Source: Phocoena phocoena (Eukaryota > Chordata > Mammalia > Artiodactyla > Phocoenidae). Taken from it: DNA of 64,000 nt. Every line of letters begins with the position of its first letter. The first letter of the stretch is position 1. The notes below the pieces were generated by a model that saw only the letters and a list, made by a program, of their open reading frames with translations, ran no database searches and was not told the DNA's origin. Location of the stretch: assembly GCF_963924675.1 (NCBI RefSeq), contig NC_089234.1, positions 60,857,153 to 60,921,152 of the forward strand, given 5' to 3'. Shown piece after piece: positions 37,206 to 49,195 of this stretch. A program made the translations under genes and the position numbers.

Positions 37206-38984
37206 ACAGAAAAGAAAAGGCCACAACTAGAAAAAAGAAAATTCTGAATGGGGAAGCTCTCCGGTAAAAGCAAACATACAGGAAAGGTAGGAAATCATCC
37301 ACACACAAATATGATATCAAAACCAGCATTCATGAGAAGAGGAGAATACAGAGGCAGCATATTGGAAATGCACTGAAAATTAAGTGAGCAGTAACTTGAA
37401 ATAATCTTGTATATATGTAGACTGCTATATCAAAACCTCATGGGAACTGCAAACCAAAAATCTACAATAGATACACACACACAAAAGAAAACAATCTAAA
37501 CACAACAATAAAGACTGTCATGAAATCACAAGAGAACAAAAGAGGAAGGGAAGAAAAAAGACCTACAGAAGCAAATCCAGAACAGTTAACAAAATGGCAA
37601 TAAGAACATACTTATAAATAATTACCTTAAATATAAATGGATTAAATGCTCCAACCAAAAGACACAGACTGGCTGAATGGATACAAAAACAAGACCCGGA
37701 TGTATGCTGTGTATAAGAGATCCACTTCAGACCTAGGGACACATACAGACTGACAGTGAGGGGATGGAAAAAGGTATTCCATGCAAATAGAAATCAGAAG
37801 AAAGCTGGAGGAGCAATATTCACATCAGACAAAATAGACTTTAAAATAAAGACTGTTACAACAAGAGACAAAGAAGGATACTACATAATGTTCAAGGGAT
37901 CAATCCAAGAAGAATATATAACAATTGTAAATATATATGCACCCAACATAGGAGCACCAAATATATATGGCAAACACTAACAGCCATAAAAGGAGAAATC
38001 TACAGTAACACAGTAATAGTGGGAGACTATAACACCCCACTTTCATCAATGGACAGATCATCCAGACAGAAGTTCAATAAGGAAACAGTCCTTAAATGAC
38101 ACATTAGACCAGATGGACTTAATTGATATTTATAGAACATTCCATCCCAAAGCACCAGAATACACATTCTTCTCAAGTGCATATGGAACATTCTCCAGGA
38201 TAGATCACATCTTGGGCCACAAATCAAGCCTTGGTAAATTTAAGAAAACTGAAATCACATCAAGCATCTTTTCTGACCACAATAGTATGAGATTAGAAAT
38301 CAGCTACAAGAAAAAAAATCTGTAAAAAGAACACAAACACATGGAGGCTAAACAATATGTTACCAATCAACCAGTGGATCACTGAAGAAATCAAAGAGGG
38401 AATAAAAAAATACCTACAGACCAATGACAACAAAAACACAATGATCCAAAACCTATGGGATGCAGCAAAAGCAGTTCTAAGAGGGAAGTTTGGAGCAATA
38501 CAGTCTTACCTCAGGAAAAAAGAAAAATCTCAAATGAATAACCTAGCCTTATAACTAAAGCAACTAGAGAAAGAAGAACAAACAAAACCCAAAGTTAATA
38601 GAAATCATAAAGATCAGAGCAGAAATAAGTGAAATAGCCATGAAGAAAACAATAGAAAAGATCGATGAAACTAAAAGCTGGTTCTTTGAAAAGATAAACA
38701 AAATTGACAAACCTTTAGCCAGACTCATCAAGAAAAAAAAGAGAGGGCTGAAAATAATAAAATTTGAAATGAAGAAGGGCAGTTACAAGGGACACCACAG
38801 AAACACAAAGGATCATAAGAGACTACTACAGGCAACTATATGGCAATAAGACGGACAAGCTAGAAGAAATGGACAAATTCTTAGAAAGGTATAATCTCTC
38901 AAGACTGAACTAGGAAGAAACAGAAAATATGAACAAACCAATCACAAGTATTGGAATTGAAACTGTGATTTAAAACATCCAACA

Positions 38985-39264
38985 GGGGCTTCCCAGGTGG
39001 CGCAGGGGTTGAGAATCTGCCTGCTAATGCAGGGGACACGGGTTCGAGCCCTGGTCTGGGAAGATCCCACATGCCGCGGAACAACTAGGCCCGTGAGCCA
39101 CAACTACTGAGCCTGCGCGTCTGGAGCTTGTGCTCCGCAACAAGAGGGGCCGCAACAGTGAGAGGCCCGCGCACCGCGATGAAGAGTGGCCCCTGCTTGC
39201 CACAGCTAGAGAAAGCCCTCGCACAGAAACGAAGACCCAACACAGCAAAAATAAATTGATAAAT
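38985..39264 (+). mobile_element. CHR-type SINE, long form, first of a back-to-back pair
   Basis: Begins ggggcttcccaggtggcgca and ends with the acgaagacccaacacagc module and an A-rich tail. It is preceded by aaaacatccaaca (38972-38984) and followed by the same word at 39266-39278, directly before the next SINE. It lies in the RT-proximal part of L1 ORF2. Confidence 0.93.
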
Positions 39265-39279
39265 TAAAACATCCAACAA

Positions 39280-39712
39280 GGGACTTCCCTGGTGGTCCAG
39301 TGGTAAAGAATCCACCTTCCAATGCAGGGGACACAGGTTTGATCCCTGGTCGGGGAACAAAGGTCCCACATATCACGGGGTAACTAAGCCCGCATGCCAC
39401 AAACACTGAGCTTGTGCAACTCAGTGAGAGAGCCTGCGTGCTGCAAACTACAGAGCCCATGCACTCTGGAGCCTGCACGCCACAGCTACAGAGCCCACAT
39501 GCCCTGGAGCCCACATGCCACAACTAGAGAGAGAAAACCTGCACATCACAACTAGAGAGAAGCCTGCGTGCCACAACTAGAGAGAAGCCCATGCACCACA
39601 ACTAGAGAGAAGCCTGCGTACTGCAATGAAAACCCCGTGCCTCAATGAAAGATCCCACGTACCACAATTAAGGCCTAACACAACCAAAAACGTTAAGAAA
39701 ATAAATAAATTT
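39280..39712 (+). mobile_element. CHR-2-like SINE with expanded internal tandem repeats, second of a back-to-back pair
   Basis: The head is gggacttccctggtggtcca. The body is unusually long (about 430 bp) because of repeated units of the type cacaactagagagaagcctg (about 39519-39620). The third copy of the target word, as aaaaatccaacaaag, follows at about 39714-39728, where the L1 ORF2 sequence resumes. Confidence 0.88.
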
Positions 39713-40176
39713 TTTAAAAATCCAACAAAGAAAAGTCCAGGATCAGCCTTCACAGGAGAATTCTATCAAACATTTAGAGAAGAGTTAACACCTATCCTTC
39801 TGAAACTCTTCCAAAAACTGCAGAGGAAGGAGCACTCCCAAGCTCATTGTATAAGCCTACCATCAGCCTGATACCGAAACCAGACAAAGATACCACAGAA
39901 AAAGAAAATTACAGGCCAACATCACTGATGAACATAGACACAGAAATCCTCAACAGAATACTAGTGAACCGAATCCAACAATACATTAAAAGGATCATAT
40001 ACCACAATCAAGTGGGAGTTATCCCAGGGATGCAAGGATTTTTCAATATCCACAAATCAATCAGTGTGATACACCACATTAAGAAATTGAGGAATAAAAA
40101 CCATATGATCATCTCAATAGATGCAGAAAAAGCTTTTGATAAAAGTCAACACCCATTTGTGATAAAAACTCTCCAG

Positions 40177-40473
40177 GGACTTCCCTGGTGGTCCAGTGGG
40201 TAAGACACTGTGCTCCCAATGTAGGGGACTGGGGTTCAATCCCTGGTCAGGGAACTAGATCCCACACTCATGCCTCAATTAATGCTGCAGCTAAGAGTCT
40301 GCATGCTGCAACTATGAAGTCTGCATTCCACAACTAAGAAGGTCCCACTGCTGCAACTAAAAAGATCCCACATGCTGCAACAAAGATCCCAAATGCTGCA
40401 ATGAAGATCCCATGTGCCACAACTAAGATCTAGTGCAGCCAAAATAAATAAATAAATAATAAAATAAATACGA
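40177..40473 (+). mobile_element. CHR-2-like SINE with internal repeats, first of a second back-to-back pair
   Basis: The head is gggacttccctggtggtcca. The body has repeated gatcccacatgctgcaac-like units and an (aaat)n tail. Preceded by aaaaactctccag (40164-40176) and followed by aaacctctccaga (to 40490), the second copy of the target. Confidence 0.88.
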
Positions 40474-40490
40474 AAAAAAACCTCTCCAGA

Positions 40491-40683
40491 GGGCTTCCCT
40501 GGTGGCGCAGTGGTTGAGAGTCCGCCTGTCAATGCAGGGGACACAGGTGTGTGCCCTGGTCTGAGAAGATCCCACGTGCCGTGGAGTGGCTGGGCCCGTG
40601 AGCCATGGCCGCTGAGCCTGTGCGCCCGGAGCCTGTACTCCACAACGGAAGAGGCCACAGCAGTGAGAGGCCCGCGTACCGCA
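40491..40683 (+). mobile_element. CHR-type SINE, short form, second of the pair
   Basis: Starts gggcttccctggtggcgcag directly after the second target copy. After its poly-A the third copy, aaaacctctccagaa, ends at about 40702 and L1 ORF2 continues with agtgggcatagaggg. Confidence 0.93.
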
Positions 40684-42207
40684 AAAAAAAACCTCTCCAG
40701 AAAGTGGGCATAGAGGGAACTTACCTCAACATAATGAAGACCATATATGACAAACCCACAGCTAACAACATTCTCTCAGTGAAAAGCTGAAAGCGTTTCC
40801 TCTAAGATCAGGAACAAGACAAGGACGCCCACTCTCACCACTTTTACTCAACATAGTTTTGGAAGTCTTAACCATGGTAATCAGAGAAGAAAAAGAAATA
40901 AATGGAATCCAAATTGGAAAAGGAGAAGTAAAACTGTCACTGTTTGCAGATGACATGATACTCTACATAGAAAATCCTAAAGATGCTACCAGAAAACTAC
41001 TAGAGCTCATCAGTGAATCCGGTAAAGTTGCAGGATACAAAATTAATGCACAGAAATCTGTTGTATTACTATACACTAAAGTTCCTATACAACAGAAGTT
41101 CAGATAGAGAAATTAAAGAAAAAATACCACTTACCATTGCATCAAAAAGAAGAAAATACCTAGGACTAAACCTCCCTAAGGAGAAAAAAAGACCTGTACT
41201 CTGAAAACTATACAGACACTGATGAAAGAAATCGAAGATGACAGAAACTGATGGAAAGATCCACCATGTTCTTGGATTAGAAGAATCAATATTATCAAAA
41301 TGCCTATACTACCCACGGCAATCTATAGGTTCAATGCAATCCCTATCAAACTACCAAAGACATTTGTCACAGAACAACAACAAAAATTTAAAAATCTGTG
41401 TGGAAACACAAAAGACCCCGAATAGCCAAGGCAATCCTGAGAAAGAAAACCGAAGCTGGAGGAATCAGGCTCCCTGACTTCAGACTATACTACAAAGTTA
41501 CAGTCATCAAAATAGTATGGTTCTGGCACTAAAACAGAAATATAGATCAATGGAACAGGATATAAAACCCAGAAATAAACCCACGCACCTAAGGTCAATT
41601 AATCTATGACAAAGGATGCAAGAATATACAATGGAGGAAAGACAGTCTCTTCAACAAATGGTGCTGGGAAAACTGGACAGCTACATGTAAAAGAATGAAA
41701 TTAGAACACTCCCTAACACCATACACAAAGATAAATTCAACATGGGTCAAAGACCTAAATGTAAGGTCAGACACTATAAAACTCTTAGAGGAAAACATAG
41801 GGAGAACACTCTTTGACATAAATTACAGCAATATCCTTTTTGATCCACCTCCTAGAGCAATGAAAATAAAAACAAAAATAAGCAAATGCGACCTAATTAA
41901 ACTAAAGAACTTTTGCACAGCAAAGGAAACCATAAACAAAATAAAAACACAACCCACAGAATGGGAGAAAATATTTGTAAATGAAGCCACTGGGAAGGGA
42001 TTAACCTTCCAAATATACAGACAGCTCATGCAGCTCTATATGAAAAAAACAAAACAAAAAAAACCTCCCCAAACAACCCAATCAAAAATGGGCAGAATAT
42101 CAGACAGACATTTCTCCAAAGAAGAAATACAGATGGCCAAAAAGCACTTGAAAAGGTGCTCAACATCTCTAATTATTAGAGAAATGCAAATCAAAACTAC
42201 AATCAGG

Positions 42208-42554
42208 GGGCTTCCCTGGTGGCGCAGAGGTTAAGAATTTGCCTGCCAATGCAGGGGACACAGGTTCGAGCCCTGGTCTGGGAAGATCCCACATGCTGTG
42301 GAGCAGCTAGGCCCGTGAGCCACAACTACTGAGCCTGCAAACCACAACTACTGGGCCCATATGTCACAACTACTGAAGCCCGCGTGCCTAGAGCCCATGC
42401 TCCCCAACAAGAGAGGCCACCACAATGAGAAGCCCACATGCCGCAGAGAAGAGTAACCCCCACTCGCCGCAACTAGAAAAAGTCCGCATGCAGCAACGAA
42501 GACCCAATGCAGCCAAAACTAAAATAAATAAATAAATTTAAAAAACGAAGAAAC
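42208..42554 (+). mobile_element. CHR-type SINE, long form with extra internal units, in L1 ORF2
   Basis: Flanked by aaaactacaatcagg at 42193-42207 and 42555-42569, an exact 15-bp TSD. It contains additional acaactactg units and the acgaagacccaatgcagcc 3' module, and interrupts the C-terminal part of the L1 ORF2 remnant. Confidence 0.94.
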
Positions 42555-43602
42555 AAAACTACAATCAGGTATCACCTCACACCAGTTAGAATGGCCATCA
42601 AAAAGCCTACAAACAATAAATGCTGGGGAGGGTGTGGAGAAAAGGGAACCCTCCTACACTGTTGGTGGGAATGTAAATTGATGCAGCCACTATGGAGAAC
42701 AGAATGCGGGATCCTTAAAAAACTAAAAATAGAGCTACCATATGATCCAGCAATCCTACTCCTGGCCATCTATCCAAAGAAAACCGTAATTCAAAAAGAT
42801 ACATGCACCCCTGTGTTCATTGCAGAATTATTTGCAATGGCCAAGACATGGAAGCAACCTAAATATCCATCGACAGAAGAATGGATAAAGACGATATGGT
42901 ACATATATACAGTGGAATACTCCTCAGCCATAAACAAGAATGCAGTAATGCCATTTGTGGCAACATGGATGGACCTAGAGATTATCATACTAAGTGAAGT
43001 AAGTCAGACAGAAAGACAAATATCATATGATATCACTTATATGTGGAATCTAAAAAATGATACAAATGAACTTATTTACAAAATAGAAACAGACTCACAG
43101 ACTTCAAAAACATACTCATGGTTACCAAAGGGGAAAGGTGATGGCGGAGGGATAAATTAGGAGTTTGGGATTAACAGATATATACCAGTATATTTAAAAT
43201 AGATAATCAACAAGGACCTACTGCATAGCACAGGGAACTCTACTCAATATTCTGTAATAACCTATATGGGAAAAGAATCTGACAAAGAATGGATACATAT
43301 ATTTGTATAACTGAATCACTTTGCTGTATTCCTGAAACTAACACAACATTGTAAGTCAACTATACTCCAATATAAAATAAAAATTAAATTAAAACAAAGT
43401 ATTGAAGAGCTAAAAAAAAAAAAGAACTATGTGTGGACAATTTCACTCTGATATTTTTAGAAACTAAAGCAAAAGGGAAAATCTACTATCATTTGATTTT
43501 CATTTTTCAACAACAGAACAAAAGGACATGGAAAAGTTTGTAAAAATGGTTATTTTCCTTCCTTGGCTTAAATGTCCCCTCTGTAAAATAAAGATATTAG
43601 GC

Positions 43603-43607
<5 letters not shown>

Positions 43608-43636
<29 letters not shown>
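43608..43636. repeat. 29-nt poly-A tract
   Basis: Uninterrupted A run following ctgtaaaataaagatattag, about 245 bp from the donor of the exon at 43882. On the CDH23 sense strand it is a T run. It could be the tail of a short retroinsertion, but I see no TSD. Confidence 0.9.
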
Positions 43637-43639
<3 letters not shown>

Positions 43640-43881
43640 TCTTCATTCCCCAAACTAAAAGCTGTCTTTTGAGGGTCAGAGAAACTATGCCCCAGAGTTC
43701 AGGGAACTTGAGCAATACTGTACCACAATCAGGGCCAAACGAGCAGCAGTGCCCGTGAGTTCTGACTCACAGTCCAGTTCCCTAGCCACAGGAGCACAGC
43801 ACTTTTCCTGGGCACCAAGAAGTGTCCTGGGCCTGCTGAGTGGCAGAGGGCCACCTCGGAAGGCCAGGGGCAGGGGCTCAC

Positions 43882-43946
43882 CGATCAGCATTATCGCTGA
43901 AGAAGTAGTTGACTTCCCCAAAGGTGCCCAAGTCGTCGTCTGTTGC
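43882..43946 (-). CDS. CDH23: CDH23 internal coding exon (65 bp), first in the window in gene order, in about EC5
   Basis: Read on the minus strand, this exon follows a TTTGCAG acceptor and ends at a GTGAGC donor. It encodes ATDDDLGTFGEVNYFFSDNAD plus two bases of an Arg codon (entry phase 0, exit phase 2). This is the 'ATDxDxGxFGEVxYFFSD' start of a cadherin repeat, where the DxD residues bind calcium. In the family, CDH23 is a single-pass cadherin whose extracellular repeats form the upper part of the hair-cell tip link, paired with PCDH15. The 65-bp size and both phases fit the next exon at 13164, which completes the Arg codon and continues FSLDKDTG. From memory, several residues differ from human CDH23 here; that needs an alignment. 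The preceding exon is not in the window. Confidence 0.93.
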
Positions 43947-44954
43947 CTGCAAAGGTAAGAAAAAGAAGTCATTACTGCCAGAACCAGCTGAGGCTCCTGA
44001 TCTCAGCAGGAAATGTCCACAGCAAACCCATGCTTCCCCCCACACAGCTCCTCAGGCCCAGGCCGAATTTTCTAGAGCCACGCTGTTCAATAAGGTTTTC
44101 ACCAGTCACAAACGGCGATTTAAATTAATACTGGAGCACACAGTTCCGGAGGATCAGTCTTCTACCTAAATCTCCAACTTCGCAAAATCACCCTTCCTGG
44201 ACTCATGTCAGACATTCTCTGTAGATGCTCAGAGGGCTTGGGGGAGAGACCCTAGACCTGTGGCTTGGGGTCACAACTTGTAGGTTTACAAAATATCTCA
44301 AACAAAAGTGGGGGTGGGTTCAGCCATCTGGTGGCCTCCTCTGGTGACTCTCCTCCAGTCCCCAAAGCCTCCAAGTCAGATGTGGTACCCGGTAGGGGAG
44401 GCCTCTTGGGTGGATTTCTAGTGTTCCCCCTTCTTTAACCCGGGGAATAATCCACTGCGTGTATCAAGCAGACTATCATCTGGTTGGCAACCTCTTTGGC
44501 TGGAAACAGTCTGCTGCCCACCCCCACCCATCTTTTGGCATCCCTCTCTGCTCGAACAAGTGGTCCAAGTGGGACCTAGTCCCGTGACCTCAGGGACTAG
44601 GCTGGGAGTGGTCCCTGACCTCAGCAGGGGCCTATTAGAATCCTTTCCTGGGATTCTTCTTATTGTTGCTGGGGATAAAAGCTTTCCTCTGGGGCAGTGA
44701 AGCTGGGACGATGTGAAGTGGGAGTTGCTGGATGTGTAGGGACAATGAAGAGAGGGGCTGATCTTGGTAGTTCTAGAGTCCTGAATCTGACATCCCTTCC
44801 CACCTCAGTTTGGTTTGTGAGTCCAACAAGATCTCTTTTATCCAGGCTGGTCCAAGTTGGCTTTCTATCACCTACAGTCAAAAGAGACTGGAGCGAGAGT
44901 GGCCTGCCTTATGCCTGATGATGATGGCAACAATGGTGACCACTGCCAGCCTGC

Positions 44955-45120
44955 ACTCTGTCATATATTTTACATTGTCAAAGGGCATCCAGATTTATTA
45001 AGACCTCATTTTATCCTCACAACTGTCACAACATGATGAGGAAGGCACACATTTCTACCCATCACACAGATCACAAAACTGAGGCCCAGACCACAGTGAG
45101 GTCTGGTGTAACCCTGTCAC
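44955..45120 (+). repeat. MIR relic
   Basis: cattttatcctcacaactgt and cacaaaactgaggcccagac. Confidence 0.65.
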
Positions 45121-45579
45121 CACTCTAGGTCATGAGCAGGTTCAAGCAGAGTGGGGCAGAACCTGCGATCCCTACTCCCATCCCAGGGTTCCTTCCTTTA
45201 GGCCACCTACGTGGGGCCCCTCTCCAACCCCTCCCTTGTCCAGGACAATGGTAGTTATAGTAGAGGCTTGGCTTTTGCGGCCGGAACCTCTGGGCTTCTG
45301 CATTGTTGCTGGCATGGTTACAGTCCACAGTGCAGACTAAGTGACCCCATTCATGCATTCATTCAATAGTTACTCAGTAAGCATGTACTCTGTGCCAGGC
45401 ACTGTGACCTCTGCTCCCTCCCAGGCCATGCCCTAGAGCTGGGCAAACTGCTACCTGCCACCAGAGCCTGGAGGGAAAGGCCTTGGGCTGACCTTGGGGT
45501 GTTTTACACTCAGGGCTTCTCTAAGATCACAGCTGGATAAAGGTTCTGCTGCTAAAAATATGTTTCAATACCTACTTTT

Positions 45580-45950
45580 ATTTTTATTTTTTAGCTTTGA
45601 GGTATAATTGACAAATTATTTTATACCTTTATTATACAATAAAATTATTATGATAATATATTATATTGAGGTATACTTGACAATGGAAAGGATTCCCACT
45701 ATTGAGTTAATTAACCACCCATCACCTCACAGATTTGTCCTTTTGTTCCTTGTTGGGTGAGAACACTTAAGTTCTACTCTCTCGGCAAATTTCAATGGTA
45801 CGGTACAGTGTTATCAACTATAGTCACCGTGTTATACATTAGATCCTCAGACCTTATTCATCTTATAACAAAGTTTGTACCCGTTGATCAGCCTCTCCCT
45901 ATTTCCCCCTGCTCAATACCTTGGTACTAGGTATTTTTTGAGGTTCCTTT
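45580..45950 (-). repeat. Minus-strand old L1 3'UTR fragment
   Basis: Plus-strand words such as gagaacacttaagttctact, caactatagtcaccgtgtta and gatttgtccttttg are the reverse complement of the L1 3'UTR found at 33780-33850 (tggtgactatctttaataa, gtagattttaaaagttct). It is the one long L1 piece in the same orientation as CDH23. Confidence 0.8.
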
Positions 45951-46454
45951 TAAAGTTCTTGGATTCTGTGAAATCTATTCCATTCTGTGTTCTTTACGAT
46001 AAACCCGAATTTCAAGAAAACGCCAATTTGTGTCCAGTATATTGAATTCAGGAAGGCAGAGAAGTAAATGATATATTCCAAATGATTTAAATGAAAAAAA
46101 GTGTTTATACCCAAAGGGTTAAGATCTCAGTTATCCAGAAAACTTGGTTATCCAGAAGGAAGCCAATTCCAGGGGCTGTGGCAGCCTGCTTTTAAGGACA
46201 GGCTCTTGTACACACTGCTCCATTCAGTCCCCACTCTGTTCAGCAGACTGTGTGTGGACCTCTGTCTTCTCACCGCCCTGGCCAGGCTCCAAGAGCAGCA
46301 CAGGTTGTCGGGGGACATGTGTCTAATAAATGGAAAGGTACACGCCGAGCTATGTAACCCCCCCTCTAACCCAGGACCGATTCCAGGGCAGACCCTGCCC
46401 TGTGTCCTGAGCCACTCCTCCCGACAACTGCATTTGTCGACTCCTCACACTTAT

Positions 46455-46625
46455 CACGTATTGTATCTTCATAATGACCCTATGACGTAGGTGCTATTAT
46501 TACTACCACCCCCAATTTACAGATGGGGAAACTGAGGCACAGAGAGAGTGAACAGCTCACCCAAGGCTTCACAGCTAAAAGAGCGGCGAAGTTAGGATTT
46601 GAACCCAGTGCCGGCTAGTCACATC
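46455..46625 (+). repeat. MIR relic, well preserved
   Basis: tgacgtaggtgctattatta, ttacagatggggaaactgag and gttaggatttgaacccagtg in MIR order. Confidence 0.85.
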
Positions 46626-48329
46626 CTTCGCCTCAACGTGTTCTTGCTCCTAAACCAAGAAGAGAACTTGTTCTCAGAAGGAATGGTTATTCCAGGGCAG
46701 AGGAGACCAAAACTTCTCATAATAAGCACACCTCTCTCCTCCCCTTTCAGGGACCAGAGAAGGCGGGGAGGCACCCATAAGTCCCCTTTCATTCCACCAA
46801 GAAATCATCACCACCACACATGGTATTACTAGACTATAATAACTGCAGCTCAGTCTGGGGAGCAGCTGACCAGATGCCATCAAGCCCCTTGGTGAGGCGT
46901 GAGTGTAATGTAAAGACCCTAGCAGCCCAGGTCACCGTGTGACCAAACAGCAACCTCCTGGGGCCTCGGCATCCTCATTTGCCAAAGGAAAGGGTTTGGG
47001 GAAGCAAAGAGGGTAGGGCTGCATCTGCCAGGCTCACCTCCCAGCCTGGACAGTGCCTGATACATGGCAGGTGCTTCACAAATGCTTGGAAAATGAAGGA
47101 ACCAATTCTAGTAAGAAGGGGGTGGTGGAGAGATAGGGGCAAAAGCGAGGAGAGCGGATTCTAAGGGAAAGGGAGGGGCGAAAAGAAGGAGAGAGGGAAA
47201 AGGAGGGGAGAGGCTAGGAGGGGCAGAGGGGTCAGCAGAGTGGGCTGCGCCAAGCCACAAGGGGGGTTCCCTGCCCCTGAAGGTCACATCGGGACCCTGG
47301 GGACAAGCCCTCCACGTCTATGTGCCCTATGGAATTGCACTCGGACTGTTAGGGTGGGAAGAACCCCCGAGGTCCCCCTGTCCAGTCCTCTTCACCCTGA
47401 GGCTCAGGGAAGTTAGGTGACGAGCCCCTGGGAACAAGATAGAACTGTCTTCTCTCTCCAGGCAGATGCTGGCCTCTACCACCCCCGCTGAGTCCCCACT
47501 CCCTCCCCGAGTGGACTGAGCACAGCCATGGTTCCCACGGTGACCCCTCTCCCCAGGGGCCTCTTGCTGCCCGCCCAGGCCGCCGATGCTAACCGGGGAA
47601 GATTTGTGAGTCCTTTAGTGCCACCGTCTAATGACCGTATGAAATATGTATGCCTGGTGAAGAGGAGAGGGAGAACTTTCATTTTTCACGTGCACGAAGC
47701 AGAATAATATGAAGATGAAGAGCTACTTCTGTGCGCCTGCCAGGGTGGGAGCAGCCAGCACCAACACAAAGGGCCTGGTCAGGGTGCTCCGGCCAGCGCC
47801 AGGCTGCTGCGGGGCCTGATAGGGGCCTGCGCCCAGAGAAGGCAACAAATCTGCCCACTAGGCGGCCCTACTGAAGGCCCTCCTCCTTTACATGCATTCT
47901 CAGCCCTGTACTTGGGCCTTTGCTGCCAGCTCCGGCCTCATCTCCGACCACGTGCAGGCTGGACCATGTGCGGCTCCCGGGCCTGACCGGCTCTGCTCAC
48001 GCTGCGCCCTCTGCCGGATCGCCTCCTTCCTCTCCCACCTGGCTCACCCACACCTGTCCTCCTGGCTCCCCAAGGTTGGGTTAGGGCTCCACCCTGCTGG
48101 AGATATTCCCAGCTGTGACCGCTCTGTGGAACTGGAGCTGTGGGCTGATGTGTTTCCCACCCCAGGAGGCTGCGGATCCCCGAGGCCAGGGTGGGACACG
48201 GGGCCTGGACATCAGGGCGGCTCAGGAAAGCTCCTATATCCATCATCTACAGGTACACCTGCGTCCACATCCACACCACATAGGTACGTATACTGTTTCA
48301 TTTTGACCACACGCATACGTGGCAAGTAC

Positions 48330-48450
48330 TGTTAGAACCCTCTCCTCCCTGTCTGTAACAAACAAGGAATCAGAGGCAGGATGATAAGGAACTCTCCCAA
48401 GATTTCATAGCTGGTAAGAGCCAGAGCTGGCCTCCAGATCCCTGTGTTGA
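48330..48450 (+). repeat. MIR relic (short)
   Basis: ggaatcagaggcaggatgat and agctggtaagagccagagct. Confidence 0.5.
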
Positions 48451-48994
48451 AAACCGTTTAGCAGCTTGTGACATACGCCCTTGGAGCAGCGTCCTGTGGA
48501 GGCCTAGGAGCCGCTTGGCCGTGCTGGCCAGCCCAGTAGGGGGCGCTGCCGGGGCCTGCTCCACTACCCACCCTGCAACCTGTCCCACCCAGGCAGGTCT
48601 CTGTCCCAGCCCCACTCTGCTTGTTACAGCACTTTTCACAACAACCTCCTTCCCAGGACCTGCTTTGCTCCTAAGCAACTGAAAAATCAACAAACGAATC
48701 ACGTGCCAGACAGACAGTGACCCTCGGGCCCACTTTAGGAAGGAGGGTTTGAGAAGTGGCCTGTGCAGAGAGAACAAATGTCCTCCTCAGGCCATGAACA
48801 CCCTTCCTCCTGCCACGTTCTGGGACGTTCTGTCTCCGTGCAGGGTCACTTCCGGGATCTCACTGCCGCTGCCCCCCTCTCTGATGCCTCTGTGTCCCCG
48901 TTACTATTCCACCTGGGCTAGAATCTCACCCACAGGTACACACTAGCACATCTTGCCACTTGCCGTGACTCTCATAAGATGGCCAGGTGTAAGA

Positions 48995-49195
48995 AGTCAA
49001 AACCAATGGCTACAATGATCTTCCTCTGCTCAAAGACCTTCAGTGGCTCCCCACTGCTGCTGAATTAACTTCAGACCGGCACCTGTCGTCAAGGCTCTGC
49101 AGAGCCTGGCTGGCCTTGGCGATTTTGTTCCCATTTCTCCCTGATGCACCCAAACTGTCCCCTCATTGCCTGGTTGCATCATCCCTTCATTCCGT
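48995..49195 (-). repeat. L2-like 3' fragment
   Basis: ctgctcaaagaccttcagtg, gctccccactgctgctgaat and caaggctctgcagagcctgg follow the reverse complement of L2 3' ends as I recall them. Confidence 0.5.

Larger units (their letters stand above)
37594..43160 (+). pseudogene. L1 ORF2 remnant interrupted by five SINEs
   Basis: ATG at 37594 starts MAIRTYL and the endonuclease, but the QETHF site is lost to a stop (tgctgtgtataagagatcc), as in the L1 at 22481. SDHNSMRLEI of the endonuclease end is readable at about 38271-38303. The RT segment retains [11 protein letters not shown] and [11 protein letters not shown] (about 40930-40965). The C-terminus (42591-43160, [20 protein letters not shown]) is open for 189 codons after the last SINE. 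Confidence 0.9.
35095..43396 (+). mobile_element. Full-length L1 (type II 5'UTR) carrying six SINEs
   Basis: Starts near atagcagagtggaaggactc, passes through ORF1 (36034-37205) and ORF2 (37594 to about 43160), and ends ttaaattaaaac at about 43396. SINEs lie at 36247, 38985, 39280, 40177, 40491 and 42208. Without SINEs the element is about 6.4 kb. No convincing TSD was found, so the ends are approximate. Confidence 0.9.
13165..43881 (-). other. CDH23 large intron (30,717 bp) filled with L1 and SINE insertions
   Basis: GT-AG intron between the 65-bp and 238-bp exons. About 28 kb of it is plus-strand L1 sequence with embedded SINEs, each listed separately. The non-L1 parts are 13165-13540, about 22390-22480, 34021-35094 (unique sequence with a MIR relic) and 43397-43881. 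The last of these has a MIR-like scrap and a 29-nt A tract at 43608-43636. Confidence 0.9.

Noticed and set aside
39519..39620. Short direct repeats resembling a CRISPR array
   Set aside because: They are tandem units inside a SINE, without regular unique spacers, in a mammalian genome.
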